A program made the position numbers and the translations under genes. A stretch of 64,000 nucleotides of DNA from Daphnia pulex (Eukaryota; Arthropoda; Branchiopoda; Diplostraca; Daphniidae), in assembly GCF_021134715.1 (NCBI RefSeq), contig NC_060025.1, forward strand, positions 9,362,001 to 9,426,000, read 5' to 3'. This document shows, one piece after another, positions 1-11,423 of the stretch; the stretch's first letter is position 1; every line of letters starts with the position of its first letter. Under the pieces are notes generated by a model. The model had not been told where the DNA came from and made no database searches. It saw nothing but the letters and a program-made list of their open reading frames with translations.

Positions 1-754
1 ACACGTCACACTCACACACTCACGCAGCCACACTGTGTCCGGATCGGCTGTCGCTGTAGCAATGCTCCTTAAAAGCGACACGCACGCCAGTATTATAAGG
101 TATAGTAGTAGATAGATATAGTCGACTGGAATACATAGAGGAGGAGGATGATAAGGGTGGGGGGGGTGCATATGTCAGACTCTCCCCTCTTGGCCATCTT
201 ATATATCTAAACGTATAGTCGTAGTACATACCCTTCTTTCTAATGCAGTTCCCGCCCACTCCTTTGCTGGGCGCTCCTCGGCCACGCCTCCCATTGATAT
301 CGATCAAATAACTCCCCTCCCCCGTTTGCCTGCCTCCAGCAGGAGCCGTTTTTCTTCTTCCCCCTTTTTTTTCTTTTCACTCCTTTCAGGAGCTGCTAGA
401 GGGGGTAGAGAAAAAATCGATGGCAGCCCAGGAGCGTTGGGCTGTCATTTCGCTTTAACCCACACAACGGGGGGGGGGCCGGCTCCTATTGTGTGATCTA
501 GTTGGCGAAATAGAGAAAGGCTGATGTCCCAGTGCATAGCTCTGATTCGACAAGAGCCAAAGAAAAGATCCATCATCAAATAAAATTCCGGCACGTCTCT
601 CTCTCTCTCTCTCAACTTGCAATGGCCATCATTTTATGCGAGTTGCAACCACGTCAAATGTCCGCCTCTGTACAAAATTGTATTGATCCGTCTCGTTTCC
701 TTCGCAGGATAATATCAAAAAACATTTTGAATCAAGTTGAGAGAGAGTTGAGAG
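1..754. other. Non-coding flank with simple-sequence tracts
   Basis: No convincing gene is visible here. The stretch holds G-rich and T-rich tracts, a run of eight or nine G at about 470 and a short TC microsatellite at about 598-612. The open frames on either strand are low-complexity and match no family I know. Part of it may be the 3' untranslated region of the minus-strand gene that ends at 755. Confidence 0.5.
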
Positions 755-2163
755 TTAAAGAGAAGCACCGAGAATGGTGGCCAAAATGAAGACGATGATG
801 ACGATTGCCATGACAACACAAAGGCAGCGACGTTGATTAACTACACTACTGGAATCCTCCTCCTCCTCCTCTTCCTCCTCTTCGTGGTAGGAAGAAGACG
901 AGGACAATGAACCGATCGAATCGTCGGCGACATTGCAATAGCCGCCACTAGCGCCGCCACTGTCGTTGCTGTTGTAATAATAGCAGGTCGTCGTCGTCGT
1001 TGATGTTGTTGTTGTCTGGTTGTTGATGATCGATCTATTGTGTTGTTGGCACACGGCCGATGAGGCCGAATCACAGCCCAGTCGTTCCAGTGGATCTGTC
1101 ATCGTCAGATAAGATTCAATCTCCACTACGTTGTAGTTGGTACGCAATTCTTGCAGCGCTCCTTCCAGTTCCTCAATTTCCCTTTTTTTTAGCCACGATT
1201 TTTCAAAAAAAAAAGTGGTCGAGAAAAAACGACAAAAATCAATATTGATGCTGCAAAACTATATGAATGGCTCTATTCTTACTGTTGGAGTTGATTGATT
1301 TCGGCCCTTTCCAGGCTCAAGAGATCCGCCAGTGGGACGTCGTCGTCATCGTCGACCAAACAACTCGACTCCATGTGATTTTGCAACCGACGATTGTTGG
1401 TCCGATTGTTGTTGCTGGCTTTCGGCTTCTTCTTCTTTTGTTTCTTTTGTTGCTGCTTGTTGGCCGGTTTCATTTGCTGTTGCTGGACAACCACCAGCCC
1501 AGTGTTGATGAATCCCGCAGCCGGATAAAGGGCGAACGTGCACTGCAATTGCAACGTCCTCTGCATTTCCAGTGCTGCAAAAATATCAGAAACTTGATCG
1601 TAACTTCAAAGTATCAATAAGACCAAATGCTATTCACAAACCCAGGACGTAAAGGCAGCAGTAGAGGAGACACCACAGCCGGCCAGACGACTCACCACCC
1701 ACATTATTATCCAACCTATTTTTAAGAAATAAAAATAATTGTATTAATAACTGGAGAAAGCAATTGTTAAAAAATGTTTACGTGAGGATTAACCGTCGAA
1801 CGATACTGGCCAGCTGACGAGCTCGTCGCCTGGTGCGTTTCAGTCGGCCGCGAAGATTTTGGCCGTCTCCACTGGATGTGCCCAAAGACGTGGCCAATTG
1901 ATGATAGGCCGATACCTGGCCATTGAGTTCCCTAAGCAACTTTTTTTGGGGGTGTTTCAATGTCAATCGAAAAATTAGCAAACAAAAATGTCATTTGTAA
2001 TTGATTTGATGAAATTGATTTTTACCTTGAGACATTGAACGGGATCGGATGTTGTCAGTGACGAATCGACACAATGTTGTTGCTGATCCTGGCCGGATAA
2101 CCAAAATGTAGACGTGGCGATCCTCCTAGTGGTGATGGACGATGGCGATAGGGCAGCAGTCAT
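755..2163 (-). CDS. RGS7/RGS9-binding-protein-like membrane anchor (R7BP/R9AP family)
   Basis: Five exons on the minus strand can be joined in frame: 2163-2026, 1939-1782, 1715-1696, 1574-1283 and 1181-755. The second exon encodes LRELNGQVSAYHQL and LRGRLKRTRRRARQLA, which resemble the N-terminal helix of vertebrate RGS7BP/RGS9BP. The fourth contains LQLQCTFALY, then a Lys/Gln-rich linker and an acidic stretch. The last exon has Thr/Ser/Glu runs and ends in a hydrophobic anchor (CVVMAIVIIVFILATILG), as in R9AP. Family members tether R7 RGS proteins to membranes and speed G-protein deactivation in neurons and photoreceptors. The start is uncertain: Met at 2163 is preferred, and an in-frame Met lies at 2244. 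The family call rests on pattern similarity seen by eye. Confidence 0.7.
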
Positions 2164-3020
2164 TCCTTCATTCAAAACCAAAATTCCGATCCGCACACAA
2201 TTGAGACTGGCACCAGCAGCAAATGAGACAAAAATCCACAACAATTTCTACTGGACGTGTGAGGAGGAAAGTTCATCCATTCCATCAAAAAGTGACGACA
2301 ACTGGGATCCTGCTGCTCAGCATCAGATCTGTCAAAATGTGTGCCACCAACAAGTTTTTGCAACAAGCTCCAGAAAACGTCGATATGTTATGGACTGCTA
2401 CACACAAAAGGTGGTGGTACCACCTCTATATCTCTCCCTCCTCCTCGGCTTGAGAAGAGAGAGATGATAAATCTAAAAAAAAAAAAAAAAAAGAAACCAA
2501 CCCCACATCTGCCAGGAGGAGCTGCTCCCGCGCGCGCAGCCGCGACTCGACCCACACACACACATCCATCGTCTCGGGGCGGAAGGGATTTTTTCTTCTT
2601 CATCTCCTTTTTCATTTCGGGCAATGTCTTACAGCACCCGGCGCGTGTAGTATCGATCACCTCCTCCTCGGCTCCTAACCCAGCAGCAGCAGCATCGAAA
2701 TGCCATACGCTAAAAGCTAATTAGGATCCCCGCGTAATTGGATATATCTCCTTCTTTTTCCTATGTAATAATGGCGCGCCGATGGAAGGGCGGAGGACAA
2801 AAGAAGATTCCGGCTTTTATCTTGTATCTTTCTTTTTTTTTCGCCAACCGATTATTTCAGATTATAATAAGACATATATTATTATTATTAGAATTATAAT
2901 AATGATGATAATAAAGTTATCTTATGAGACATAAACAGTTGCCGGATTCCGAGTATTTCCAAATTATGTAAAATACACAAATATTTGATAGGGGCGTGGT
3001 GTAGGAGACTTCCGATTTGT
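2164..3020. other. Intergenic region between the R7BP-like gene and ARMC8
   Basis: It carries a poly-A tract at about 2475-2492, CA and GC-rich patches and an AT-rich end with ATT repeats near 2870-2900. It should contain the promoter of the R7BP-like gene and the 3' end of ARMC8. No gene is supported. Confidence 0.45.
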
Positions 3021-5689
3021 TTAGGAGAACTGCTGCAGTGCCGCTTTGACCCTGTTAAAGACAAGGAAACGTTATTATGCAACGTCAAGGTCAATGAAAT
3101 TCTACGTTTTACTTTTCGAAGAGTGTGGCGTCGTTGGTGCAGAGGAGTTGCTGCAAAATTCGATAAACGCCCAATTCCCTCAGACGCGCCTGACGTTCGA
3201 GGCAGCCGTTGTCTTCGTTCCACGCCAAATTGCCGATGCAAAACGTGGCGGCCGTCTGCAGTTTGACATTCGAATGCGACTGGAAGAAAATAGAATTGAC
3301 GTATTAAACTTGGGAGGCGATGGATGGATTTAAAAATATTAGATACCATGTAATTGGTGAGTTTGCGCAGGACGTCCTCATTGGACATGATGAATTCCTT
3401 GGCCGTTTCACCGTCAGCGATATTGGCCAGAATGCACAGGGCCTGTTCCTTGACGTCGGGGCTGTGCTCGCCCTCCAATATCAGAATGACGGCCTGCATG
3501 ATCTGACGACCGTGCTGGGCCATAATCAAATCAATATGCGGCTTTGTCGATAACAAATTCCTCAATAAGCCAAGCGTTTTCATGACGACGCCAACTTCGT
3601 GGTCAGAGAGGAGCCGGAAGACTTGGTCCGTGCCCAGCGACGACAAGATTTGAATCTTGATTTTCTGCTCGGCCTGGAACGCCATGTTCTATATAATATA
3701 AGACGGGGGTCAATTGAATCAATTTTGTTGTCTTTGGACTCGATGAACAAATACCATCAGGGCCCAAATGCCGTTGAGTCTCAGAGCGGAATCTTCTCTA
3801 CGCGTCAAATTGCATAAAAGTTCCACGGCACCAGACTCGAGGATGGGCTCCTTGGACGGCGAGAATTCCAACAGCAAATTGCACAGCGTCGACGACGCCA
3901 CGGCCAAAATGTCTTCGTCCGCATTCTGCAATAACTTCATCAGCGGCTTCCACACTGAATGATCCTAATTGAATTGAACGTCACCTTGTTACAGACCTTG
4001 GCTCAAATTTGTTTGGGGGGGTGATTGAATTACTTGAAAAGTTGTTCGTAGTTGCTGGACAGATCGAGACAGAGAATGAAGGCACCGGACGGCAGCCAAC
4101 TGGACTCTGTGATCCCCACATTCCGTCAATCCCGTCACCACGTGATCCATCAACTGGTCCGTCTCAATGATCCTTTTACGGATGTCTTCGTCATTGGCGC
4201 CCAACGATGCAAATGCCTTTTGACAAGGAATCATATTAAGTATCTCTTTCTCGTTTGAATGGAATTGAATGAATTACCCGGAGAGCGGCTTGTTTCAGAT
4301 TTTGAACTTCTTTGGCGCTGGCAGGAGCGTCTTCGTCAATCGACTCGACTCCAAGTTGCTGCACCGACGAGTTATCTCGAGTTTTAGCCAAAAATAGCGA
4401 AAGATTTTGAATGAGGTGGTCGGAAATGGAGGCCACTCTTTGCAGTTCCGTGTCAACTTCTATCAGATAGGCCAGTGTTTCCGCACCAAGAGCCTTTTCC
4501 GTTCGCCTGTTCTCTTTCCGGCACATCCGCACCAGACAAGGCAATGTCTTGTACAAGATCTTGCCATCGTCAGCACAGATCGCTCCAGCTCGATGTAGAT
4601 AGGTCAGACAGCGGGCTGCTACAAGCTGCATGGCCACCGGCCTGTCACGGGCCATCAAAGTCACCAAGTGGTCCGTCACGGATTTGCCGCCGAAGCTGGA
4701 GACAGTCAGAAGGGCCGAAACGCGTTGGTTCTGATAGCACAGGGAAGCGATAGCGTCCAAAGTGGCTAACTGAACATCGCCTACAGGAGAATTGAGCAAA
4801 GCGGCCAGGGCTGGAACGGCTCCGTTGGCGCAGAGAATCGCTTGGTGTTCAGACGTCTAGGTTCAAAAAAGTTGAAATGTATCAATCTTTCAGGCATTAT
4901 TGACATTGTACTATCCACCTTGCAGGCATTGGTAAAGATGGAAGTGACAGATATTTGGTTGCAAACTGACAGTGGCATGAGTTTCAACAGCTGGGGCACC
5001 AATCTTGAATCTGCAAACAGGAGGTCAGTCTTTGTCGCTTCGTTCTGAAATAACTGTTGCAGGGCTCTGAGGGCAAATTCAATAACTTGAGGATTTGTTG
5101 ATGCGCAGACATCTGTCACATGAAAAAGAAAAGTTTCAGATTTTAGTTTCAAATTAGCTACAAAGGAAATCACGTTACTGTTTAGTAGGAAAGGAATAAC
5201 TCCCGCTGCTGTTAGGGATTTAATGTGGTTTTCATCTCCTCGTGCAAGGGATCCAATCACTGCTATCACTAAAAATCAACAAAGAAAACCGATTGAATCT
5301 ATTGTTGTGACACCCTATTTCTGAATGTGATATTTACCCTCCAATTTGAGATCATCACCACCAATAGGATCGTCGAGTAACTGAATCAATCTTGGAGTAA
5401 TACCCTGTTGAATGATCATATTCTTGGCCTTGTTGGAACCGATAATCATGTTTTTGATGTATCTATGAAAAAACAACTGTTGGATTATCACTTTCCTTTC
5501 TTGGAATACAAATACAAAAATATTTACATGACAGCATCTAGGCATTTTGCACTGTCTACATCGTAAAGGTTGTCAACGTACGAGTTACAGCTCTCAACGT
5601 CCTAAAATGACCAAATAATTGATAAAAATAACCAGAATGGAAAAATGTCCCGAATTCTTTACCATGATTGAATGAATTAGTTTAGTCAT
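3021..5689 (-). CDS. ARMC8: Armadillo repeat-containing protein 8 (CTLH/GID E3 ligase subunit)
   Basis: Eleven exons join in frame: 5689-5663, 5601-5528, 5462-5338, 5268-5179, 5112-4919, 4856-4278, 4216-4034, 3964-3755, 3688-3347, 3279-3113 and 3051-3021. The product follows animal ARMC8 over its whole length. Highly conserved blocks include [69 protein letters not shown] and the C-terminal [10 protein letters not shown]. It is an armadillo-repeat scaffold, the counterpart of yeast Gid5, that helps place substrates in the CTLH ubiquitin ligase. Met at 5689 is preferred because the known proteins begin shortly before the YVDNLYDVD block. An in-frame Met at 5785 would add 32 residues. The last coding exon is only 31 nt. 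Nothing appears broken. Confidence 0.95.
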
Positions 5690-6236
5690 TTTTCTTCCCA
5701 AATGAAAATGCGTCTCTGTTCGAAAATGGCTCAAGCCGGATTGTCTGCTAGCAGACGCTACTAGTACATAGTGCAACTTTTTCACTTTAGATGGCGTTGT
5801 AAAATTGAAAAGGGCGCCAGTTTTCGTTTTTCATAAAAATCAGCTGCAGGGCAAGAGTTTTCACTTTTCCCGCGCCCGCAAAAATGGGGAGGGGGTAAGT
5901 AACAAAAGGCGGTCGCCATGTCAACTGAACCCCAGTAGCCAGTTTCGTTATTCTATTTCACTTGCATTCATTCGCCATTTCGCTTGCAAACGAGAACGTT
6001 GGTTCGAACTCCTCCACGAGACTTTTTTCCTTTATAATTTTGTCTTTGCCAAGGTAATTGATTGTTCAACGTTAATTTACACTGTCATTTGAGTAGAGGG
6101 TTAATATTTGTACTTGCCAATTGAATTGTGAATCCTTGTTTAAACTTCCTTTGTTGGAATTGATCGTGACGAGGACCACGCCTGAATTCATGACGTAATC
6201 TTTTTATTGATCTTAATCGATTAGGTGTCTACAGCT
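5690..6236. promoter_or_regulatory. Divergent promoter region of ARMC8 and stathmin
   Basis: ARMC8 (-) and stathmin (+) start about 550 bp apart and face away from each other, so this stretch must hold both promoters and 5' leaders. It contains AGATGGCGT at 5789-5797, a CTCF/YY1-like core that recurs near other gene starts in the window. No TATA box is evident. Confidence 0.55.
5789..5797 (+). promoter_or_regulatory. AGATGGCG-type motif (CTCF/YY1-like) near the ARMC8 start
   Basis: AGATGGCGT differs by one base from the insect CTCF core AG(A/G)(G/T)GGCGC. It lies about 100 bp upstream of the chosen ARMC8 start. Factor identity is inference. Confidence 0.3.
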
Positions 6237-7366
6237 ATGTCTAGCCCTATTGATCAAGAAGGTATGTAGGATTTCATTGGTCAATCTTTTGTGGTTTAGA
6301 GTTGCCTAACTCTTGGTATTATGGTGCTTGCAGTTGCTGCTATTCGTGGGGAAGAGAAATCCAAGGGAGGATTGAGTTATGAGGTAAAGTCTTGCCACAT
6401 GTTCACTGAAACATAACTTCATGGTTCATTGTCAACTAGGTTATCTTAGCAGAACCAGTAAGCGATCGCCCCCCTTCACCACTCACTGTTTCAACACCAA
6501 CTCGTCCTCAGCCCTCTGAAGAAGAGATTGAGAGGAAGCTATTGGCGGCCAAGGAAAGGCGTGAGGTTGGTCAAAGAAGCAAATTAACTCGTCACAGTTA
6601 CTTAGGGGTGTTTTGTGATTTCTCCAGGCTAATAGGTCCATCAATGATGTGGATGAGAAAATCAACCAAGCTGTGCAAAAGAGGCAAGAGATTGTCTCAA
6701 CTTTTGTCACCAAAACCAAAGAAAATTTAGATGCGAAGATGGAGGAATCTCAGGAGAAGAGAGAGGCTCACTTGAACTCTCTCAAGACCAAGTTGAAGGA
6801 GCATGTAAGTGTATTTCATTGTAAAGATAAGTTATCTGGTAAACTTATTCATCGTGCCTAGTTGGAACGAGTGGAAACAGTCAGGGTGACTAACGATACC
6901 AAGCTTCAAGAGATCCAAAAGCAAATTGACGAGAAGCTGAAATCAGCTGATGAGAAGCGTGACGAAATCATCAAACAACTTCAAGAGAAGCTACGCCTTC
7001 ACGTAATAATGTCTTTAATTATTCGCATGGAAACTAGAAATTAATTTAAATTAATTTATTGCAGGAAGAACATATCAAGTCTGTCAAACAGAGCAGTGAA
7101 GAAAAGACCAAAGCCATGGAGGAGCAAATCCATTCCAAGATTCAACTGGCGGCTGAAAAACGCGAAGAGATTGAAAAGGAGATGCTGGAGAAGCTCAAGG
7201 AACAGGTAATTTGTTATTTTTGTTCATTCCTAATGTAAAAGATGCCGTTAACAATAATTGTGTGCGGTTGTAGGATCGTCGCGGTGAACTTGCTCGCCAA
7301 AAGAAGGAAAATCGTCTGTCTGGTGGGGGCCAATGTGATGAAGGAGAGACTGCCTCATCCGGCTAA
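6237..7366 (+). CDS. stai: Stathmin (microtubule-destabilising phosphoprotein)
   Basis: Coding exons are 6237-6261, 6334-6383, 6440-6565, 6628-6804, 6862-7002, 7065-7205 and 7274-7366. The protein has the stathmin layout: a short N-terminal region, the segment GLSYEVILAEP, a proline-rich Ser/Thr stretch (SDRPPSPLTVSTPTRPQPS) with likely proline-directed phosphorylation sites, then a long charged helix made of repeated KREE-type heptads such as KLKSADEKRDEIIKQLQEKL. Stathmins bind two tubulin dimers and promote microtubule disassembly until phosphorylated. The start is the first ATG, just after a CAG splice-acceptor-like site. A non-coding 5' exon between 5800 and 6230 is likely. No palmitoylated N-terminal extension is seen in this model, though an alternative first exon cannot be excluded. 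Confidence 0.93.
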
Positions 7367-8329
7367 CATTCCGATGAACTTGCCCATAGAATCGCGAAGA
7401 CGTTTGAGCTTTCTTTATTAAGTTACCCCTTTATTTATTGAATTTCATTTGTTCTGGTCAACTTGGGGTGGGTCTTTGCTATTAATTGTTTTAACGTTTA
7501 CAATACGTTAAAAATTGCAGCTACAAGCGCACATTGAACTCTTTTTTCTCTGTTTGCCTTTTCCTGTACGTTGGTTTGTCGTTTCCAAGCCATTTTGCTA
7601 TCTCCCCTTTCTGGTAAATTGAAAAGAGTTCAACCATCTGTTTTAAGGTAGTCCATTTTGCTCAAATCGGTTACTATATGGTGAATCATATTTTCGGCAC
7701 GCTATTCAAAATTATTAATTCGTCAGTATTATTTAATAAAGAAAATCTTCGCATTACCTCCGTCATTTTAATGTCAGCTATTTAGAGAAAATTGTTGTTT
7801 GAGAGTGGTTAGTTTTTAGCGAGTTCGTTTAGATGATGGCCATTCGAAATTTACATGACTGAAAATTCATTTCCATGGTAAGTTAGTTTTCAGATTTTTT
7901 TGTGTTATAATTATAAAGTATTCATGAATCTTTATCGTCAAGGCAGTACTTTGCGGTTATAACCCTATGGTTATTTTATGCTAATCATGCCAAACGTGGG
8001 GCAACCGACAACGTTGGATACGACTTCAAGACGAATGTTTCAACTTCCTGGATTTTTCTACAGAAAATAAATGGGAACTTCAGTTTATTCTTAAATTAAA
8101 AGCGGAACCTGTGAGTATAAATAACTTATTAATTCTTAGCGCTAATTATCATTCCATTTTATTTGATGGATTATATAGTATATGTAAAAAAATGGAATGA
8201 TATCAATTTTAAAATGTTATTCTATAGTAAGATTAGAATTAAACTTGTATTCAACAGATATTCAGATTAATGCAGTCGAAAAGTTATACAACATGGAAAA
8301 GGCAGCAATATTATTATTACGCATGTTGA
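7367..8329. other. Stathmin 3' UTR and spacer before the peptide gene array
   Basis: The first part is the stathmin 3' untranslated region, with an AATAAA at about 7736. From about 7960 to 8290 the sequence resembles the spacer downstream of peptide gene 2 (9180-9430), including the shared word ACATGGAAAAGGCAGCAA, so the tandem duplication extends beyond the coding parts. No further gene is seen. Confidence 0.5.
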
Positions 8330-8803
8330 TCAACCTATTTTATTTTTTAACTTGTTAAAAAATTGTTTGGTCTTCATCCCGGCTCTGTACCACAAATTGT
8401 TTTCGTCACGTTTTTGTCGTTCTTCGTCAGCAGATGATTCGTTGGGTGTTCCAAATCTCCATCCATAAGGATTCGATCCGTACCTTGGGCAAGGCGACCT
8501 GAAGCATCTTGTCGAACGATTGTTAGCTTCATTTTGGTGTTCATCTTGAGACTTCAAGTCTTGATTGACTGTCGAATTATTGCAAGTTTTTTTAATTTGG
8601 TTTTTTAATTGTTTTATTATGTCGACTTACGCGATGATTCTGCGTTTTCCAAACTGACGGGATTGGCTGAAGCACCTGCAAGAATTAGTATTTTTAAATT
8701 TAATTGGATTACATTCTTATTCGTAGATTAAAGTACCTGCGATGATTGAAACTGTGGCGGCTAAAAGAAAGAAGTAAACGACCTTCCGCTTGTTGGATGG
8801 CAT
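8330..8803 (-). CDS. Small secreted peptide precursor 1 (candidate amidated host-defence peptide)
   Basis: Three exons: 8803-8737, 8675-8631 and 8568-8330, with both introns in phase 1. Exon 1 encodes a signal peptide (MPSNKRKVVYFFLLAATVSI then IAG). Exon 2 adds ASANPVSLENAESS. Exon 3 carries a polar propiece, a segment with two cysteines (RCFRSPCPRYGSNPYGWRFG), an acidic stretch ending DEERQKR, and a basic C-terminus that includes KTKQFFNKLKNKIG just before the stop. Cleavage after QKR followed by Gly-directed amidation would release a peptide of about 24 residues and net charge near +4. The architecture matches secreted antimicrobial peptide or neuropeptide precursors; I recognise no named family. 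It is the first of four tandem relatives and the only one with the two-cysteine segment. Confidence 0.72.
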
Positions 8804-8960
8804 TCTGTCGTGACCGTCCAGGTAGGTCCGCTCCAAGTTTCAAAGTGAATAGAGTTAATAATCTATGTGGCCTTTATGCAAGCTCTTGCGTTTTTAACTC
8901 ATTTATATTTTTGGCCTATCACAGAATTTGACTGTTTCCTGTGGTTGTGTTAATTGCAAT

Positions 8961-8975
8961 GAGGAAACTGTGGTT
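8961..8975 (+). promoter_or_regulatory. Conserved upstream element of peptide gene 1 (GAGGAAACTGTGGTT)
   Basis: It lies about 160 bp upstream of the gene 1 start, inside a longer block shared with gene 2 that includes GTTGTGTTARTTGCAATGAG. TGTGGTT matches the Runx/Runt core and TTGCAAT resembles a C/EBP half-site. Genes 3 and 4 have GGAAATTGTGG upstream. Factor assignment is inference. Confidence 0.45.
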
Positions 8976-9453
8976 CAACATTTTGATTTCCTCTTATTTA
9001 TATCAACACCTTAATAATTGTGGTTGGAAAAAAATCTTATTATTCTGGGATTGTTGTTTTTAAAATTATTGTTTTGAATATCTCTTGTTTCAAGGAGAAA
9101 ATTGTTGTCGCCACGGGTGAAACTTGCTGACTTATGCGGATGGCAACATACCAGCGAAAGGTCTCGCTTATTCATGGAAAAATTTAACCGAGTTCTAATG
9201 TGTTTTTACCCTGTCCTACGATAGGGGTATTTATCCGGCAGAAAATTAATGGTAACTAAAGTTTACTCATCCTTATTGATTCTTAACGCCAATTTGAATT
9301 CCATTTTATTTGATAGGTTGTTAAACAAAATAGTGATATGAATGAATGAAGGAAGACGAGAATTTATATTCTGTTGTCAACAGATACTCTGATTAACTCA
9401 ATGGAATCGTTATGCAACATGGAAAAGGCAGCAACTTTATTAGCGCGTGTCGA

Positions 9454-9861
9454 TCAACCTGCTCTATACCCATTTATAAAATGTTTGACGTTCACGCCGA
9501 CTCTGTGCCAAAATGGCTGCTGCTGTCGTTGTAGTCGTTCTTCGTCATTAGATGATTCGTTAGGTGTTTCAAATTCCGATTTATTTTCCCATCGTTGTTC
9601 ATCTTGTAATTCCAAATCTTGATTGACTGTTGAGTTATTGCAAAGTGTTATTAATTTGGTTGATTAATTTTTTATCATGTTGACTTACGCGATGATTCTG
9701 CGTCTTCCAAACTTACGGGATTGGCTGAAGCACCTGCAAGAATTAGTATTTTTAAATTTAATTGGATTACATTCTTATTCGTAGATTGTAGTACCTGCGA
9801 TGATTGACAGTGTGGCGGCTAAAAGAAAGAAGTAAACGACCTTCCGCTTGTTGGATGCCAT
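9454..9861 (-). CDS. Small secreted peptide precursor 2 (candidate amidated host-defence peptide)
   Basis: Three exons by direct homology to gene 1: 9861-9795, 9733-9689 and a last exon from about 9627 to 9454. The signal peptide is nearly identical (MASNKRKVVYFFLLAATLSI then IAG) and exon 2 gives ASANPVSLEDAESS. Exon 3 reads through FETPNESSNDEERLQR to QQQPFWHRVGVNVKHFI then NGYRAG and stop. The two-cysteine block of gene 1 is missing, by a deletion that keeps the frame. Removal after LQR and use of the terminal Gly for amidation would give a peptide of about 22 residues, basic with several His. The acidic propiece and final Gly match the other three genes. The function is inferred from architecture only. 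Confidence 0.68.
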
Positions 9862-10019
9862 TCTGTCGTGACCGTCCAGGTAGGTTCACTTCAAGTTTCA
9901 AAGTGAATAGAGTTAATAATCTATAGCCTCTATATACTAACCCCTTGTGTGTTTATGCAGTTATGTTTTTTTAATCACAGAATTCGACGACTGTTTTCTG
10001 CGGTTGTGTTAGTTGCAAT

Positions 10020-10034
10020 GAGGAAACTGTGGTC
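10020..10034 (+). promoter_or_regulatory. Conserved upstream element of peptide gene 2 (GAGGAAACTGTGGTC)
   Basis: It has the same word and the same distance (about 160 bp) from the start codon as in gene 1, within a duplicated promoter block. It contains TGTGGTC, a Runx-type core. Confidence 0.45.
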
Positions 10035-10565
10035 CGCCTCTTGATTTGGTATTTGAATCTCTTGTTTATCAACACCACAACATTTATGGTTGACAATTAA
10101 TGATATTCTCCTCTTAATAAGAAAATTGTGGTCGCCAACTTATTTTGTTTGAATTGTTAACTTGTCGAGATAAAAATAATCTCTAATTTAATTGAAGGAA
10201 ACCAAAATGAAAAATGCTGACGAGATGCCGATCGCGACATTCCATCTTAGGTTTAATGGAAAAATTTCACTTTAAGTTTTAATGTGTTAATACCTGCCCT
10301 ACGATGGTAAAAAAAAAAGTCTTATACCTAAGTTAAGGAAGGGACATTTCGGAATTGGATATAAGCAGTATAGTCTATTTGAATGAAAATTGTATGTATA
10401 TGCTTACAGGCATACGAGTTCAACATCCTTACAGATTTTGAAAAATTTGAAGAGAGATTAGGAAAAATGGCTAGCCGGAAAAAAGTTTGGATCGTCAAAA
10501 TCACGAACAACAATGTGCAAATAGACTTTTTATAAATCCGGGTAGATAGCATTTTCGTGAAAAGA

Positions 10566-10915
10566 TTAGCCCAAAAATCCACCTAAGAAATTTTTGATGT
10601 GTTCCCAGAAACGCTCCTCTCGTTCGTAATCTGTTGAATCGCTTATTTCTCGTTCTATTCCACAAAAATATTAACAAATTATTTTCTTTCAACAATGTGA
10701 AATTGACTTAACAAAATTGCATACCAGCACGTAATTCGCCTTCAGACAAATCGAACGGACTTCCCAGGACACCTGTTTTTAATGAAAATCTCAATTAATT
10801 TCAAATTTTATTTAGTAAACCAAATTAATTTCTTAAATTTCAAACCTTGAAGGATGAAAAGAGTCATCGTAATGAATAGCCAATAAGCGAAGATCCCGGT
10901 GGAGGAGGCCATCAT
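10566..10915 (-). CDS. Small secreted peptide precursor 3 (temporin-like architecture)
   Basis: Exons 10915-10846, 10772-10725 and 10654-10566, again with two phase-1 introns. The product is about 68 residues. It has a signal sequence (MMASSTGIFAYWLFITMTLF then ILQG), a short acidic propiece (SPFDLSEGELRAEREISDST then DYEREER), and a C-terminal peptide FWEHIKNFLGGFLG. The layout of signal, acidic propiece, basic cleavage site and a 10-14 residue amphipathic peptide ending in Gly parallels frog skin temporin precursors. That is likely convergence, not homology. Genes 3 and 4 form a closer pair, yet they share exon phases, exon sizes and the (D/E)EER propiece signature with genes 1 and 2. Confidence 0.66.
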
Positions 10916-10998
10916 ATAATTTCACGTCTGAACGGTGCTGGATTTCGAACAAGAATACGAAGAAAGTTTGTTCCATTTTAGAATTTCTCCGTTTCAAG

Positions 10999-11012
10999 TG
11001 GAAATTGTGGCC
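10999..11012 (+). promoter_or_regulatory. Conserved upstream element of peptide gene 3 (GTGGAAATTGTGGC)
   Basis: GGAAATTGTGG lies about 85 bp upstream of the gene 3 start, the same distance as in gene 4. It corresponds to GGAAACTGTGG of genes 1 and 2. Confidence 0.4.
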
Positions 11013-11423
11013 GCCAAATTTTGGTTATGTTTGTAAATCTTTTACTTACCCAAATCAAAATAATCTCTAATCACTGAAGGAAACCAAAATGAGAAATGCT
11101 GACTAGATGCTGTTTGTGTCATTTAAGCTAAAGCTCTCATTTATTGATGGAAAATTTAACTTCCAACATTAACTTCTAAGTTCTAATGTGCTATTTACCC
11201 TGCCTACGTTAAAAAAGGGATAATTTGGAGGCGGGTTGAAGCAGTAGTATATTTGAATGATAATTGCGTGTATGTATTATTGATTGTATGGGATAGGAGT
11301 TCAATATTCTACCAGATTTGGAAAAATTGAGTAGAGTTTAGCAAACAGATTGAATCGTCAAAATCACGAATAGCAATGTCCAACAAAAATCTTGGAATTC
11401 CAGGTGGATTTAACTTTAAGCGA

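Noticed and set aside
20-307. Minus-strand open frame of 95 codons
   Set aside because: Low-complexity translation, no similarity, and no splice context that links it to the next gene.
532-789. Plus-strand open frame near the R7BP-like terminus
   Set aside because: It overlaps the end of the supported minus-strand coding exon and contains microsatellite translation.
2475-2492. Poly-A tract as evidence of a processed retrocopy
   Set aside because: There is no adjacent intronless coding sequence or target duplication.
5990-6025. GGTTCGAACTCC, resembling a tRNA T-loop
   Set aside because: No cloverleaf arms can be formed around it. It lies in the stathmin leader region.
8330-8557. Treating the last exon of peptide gene 1 as a stand-alone gene starting at a TTG
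   Set aside because: The residue taken as Met is an internal Leu codon. Splicing to the signal-peptide exon explains the frame better.
9374-9622. Plus-strand open frame with clustered Cys
   Set aside because: It is the antisense of peptide gene 2 exon 3 and its 3' flank.
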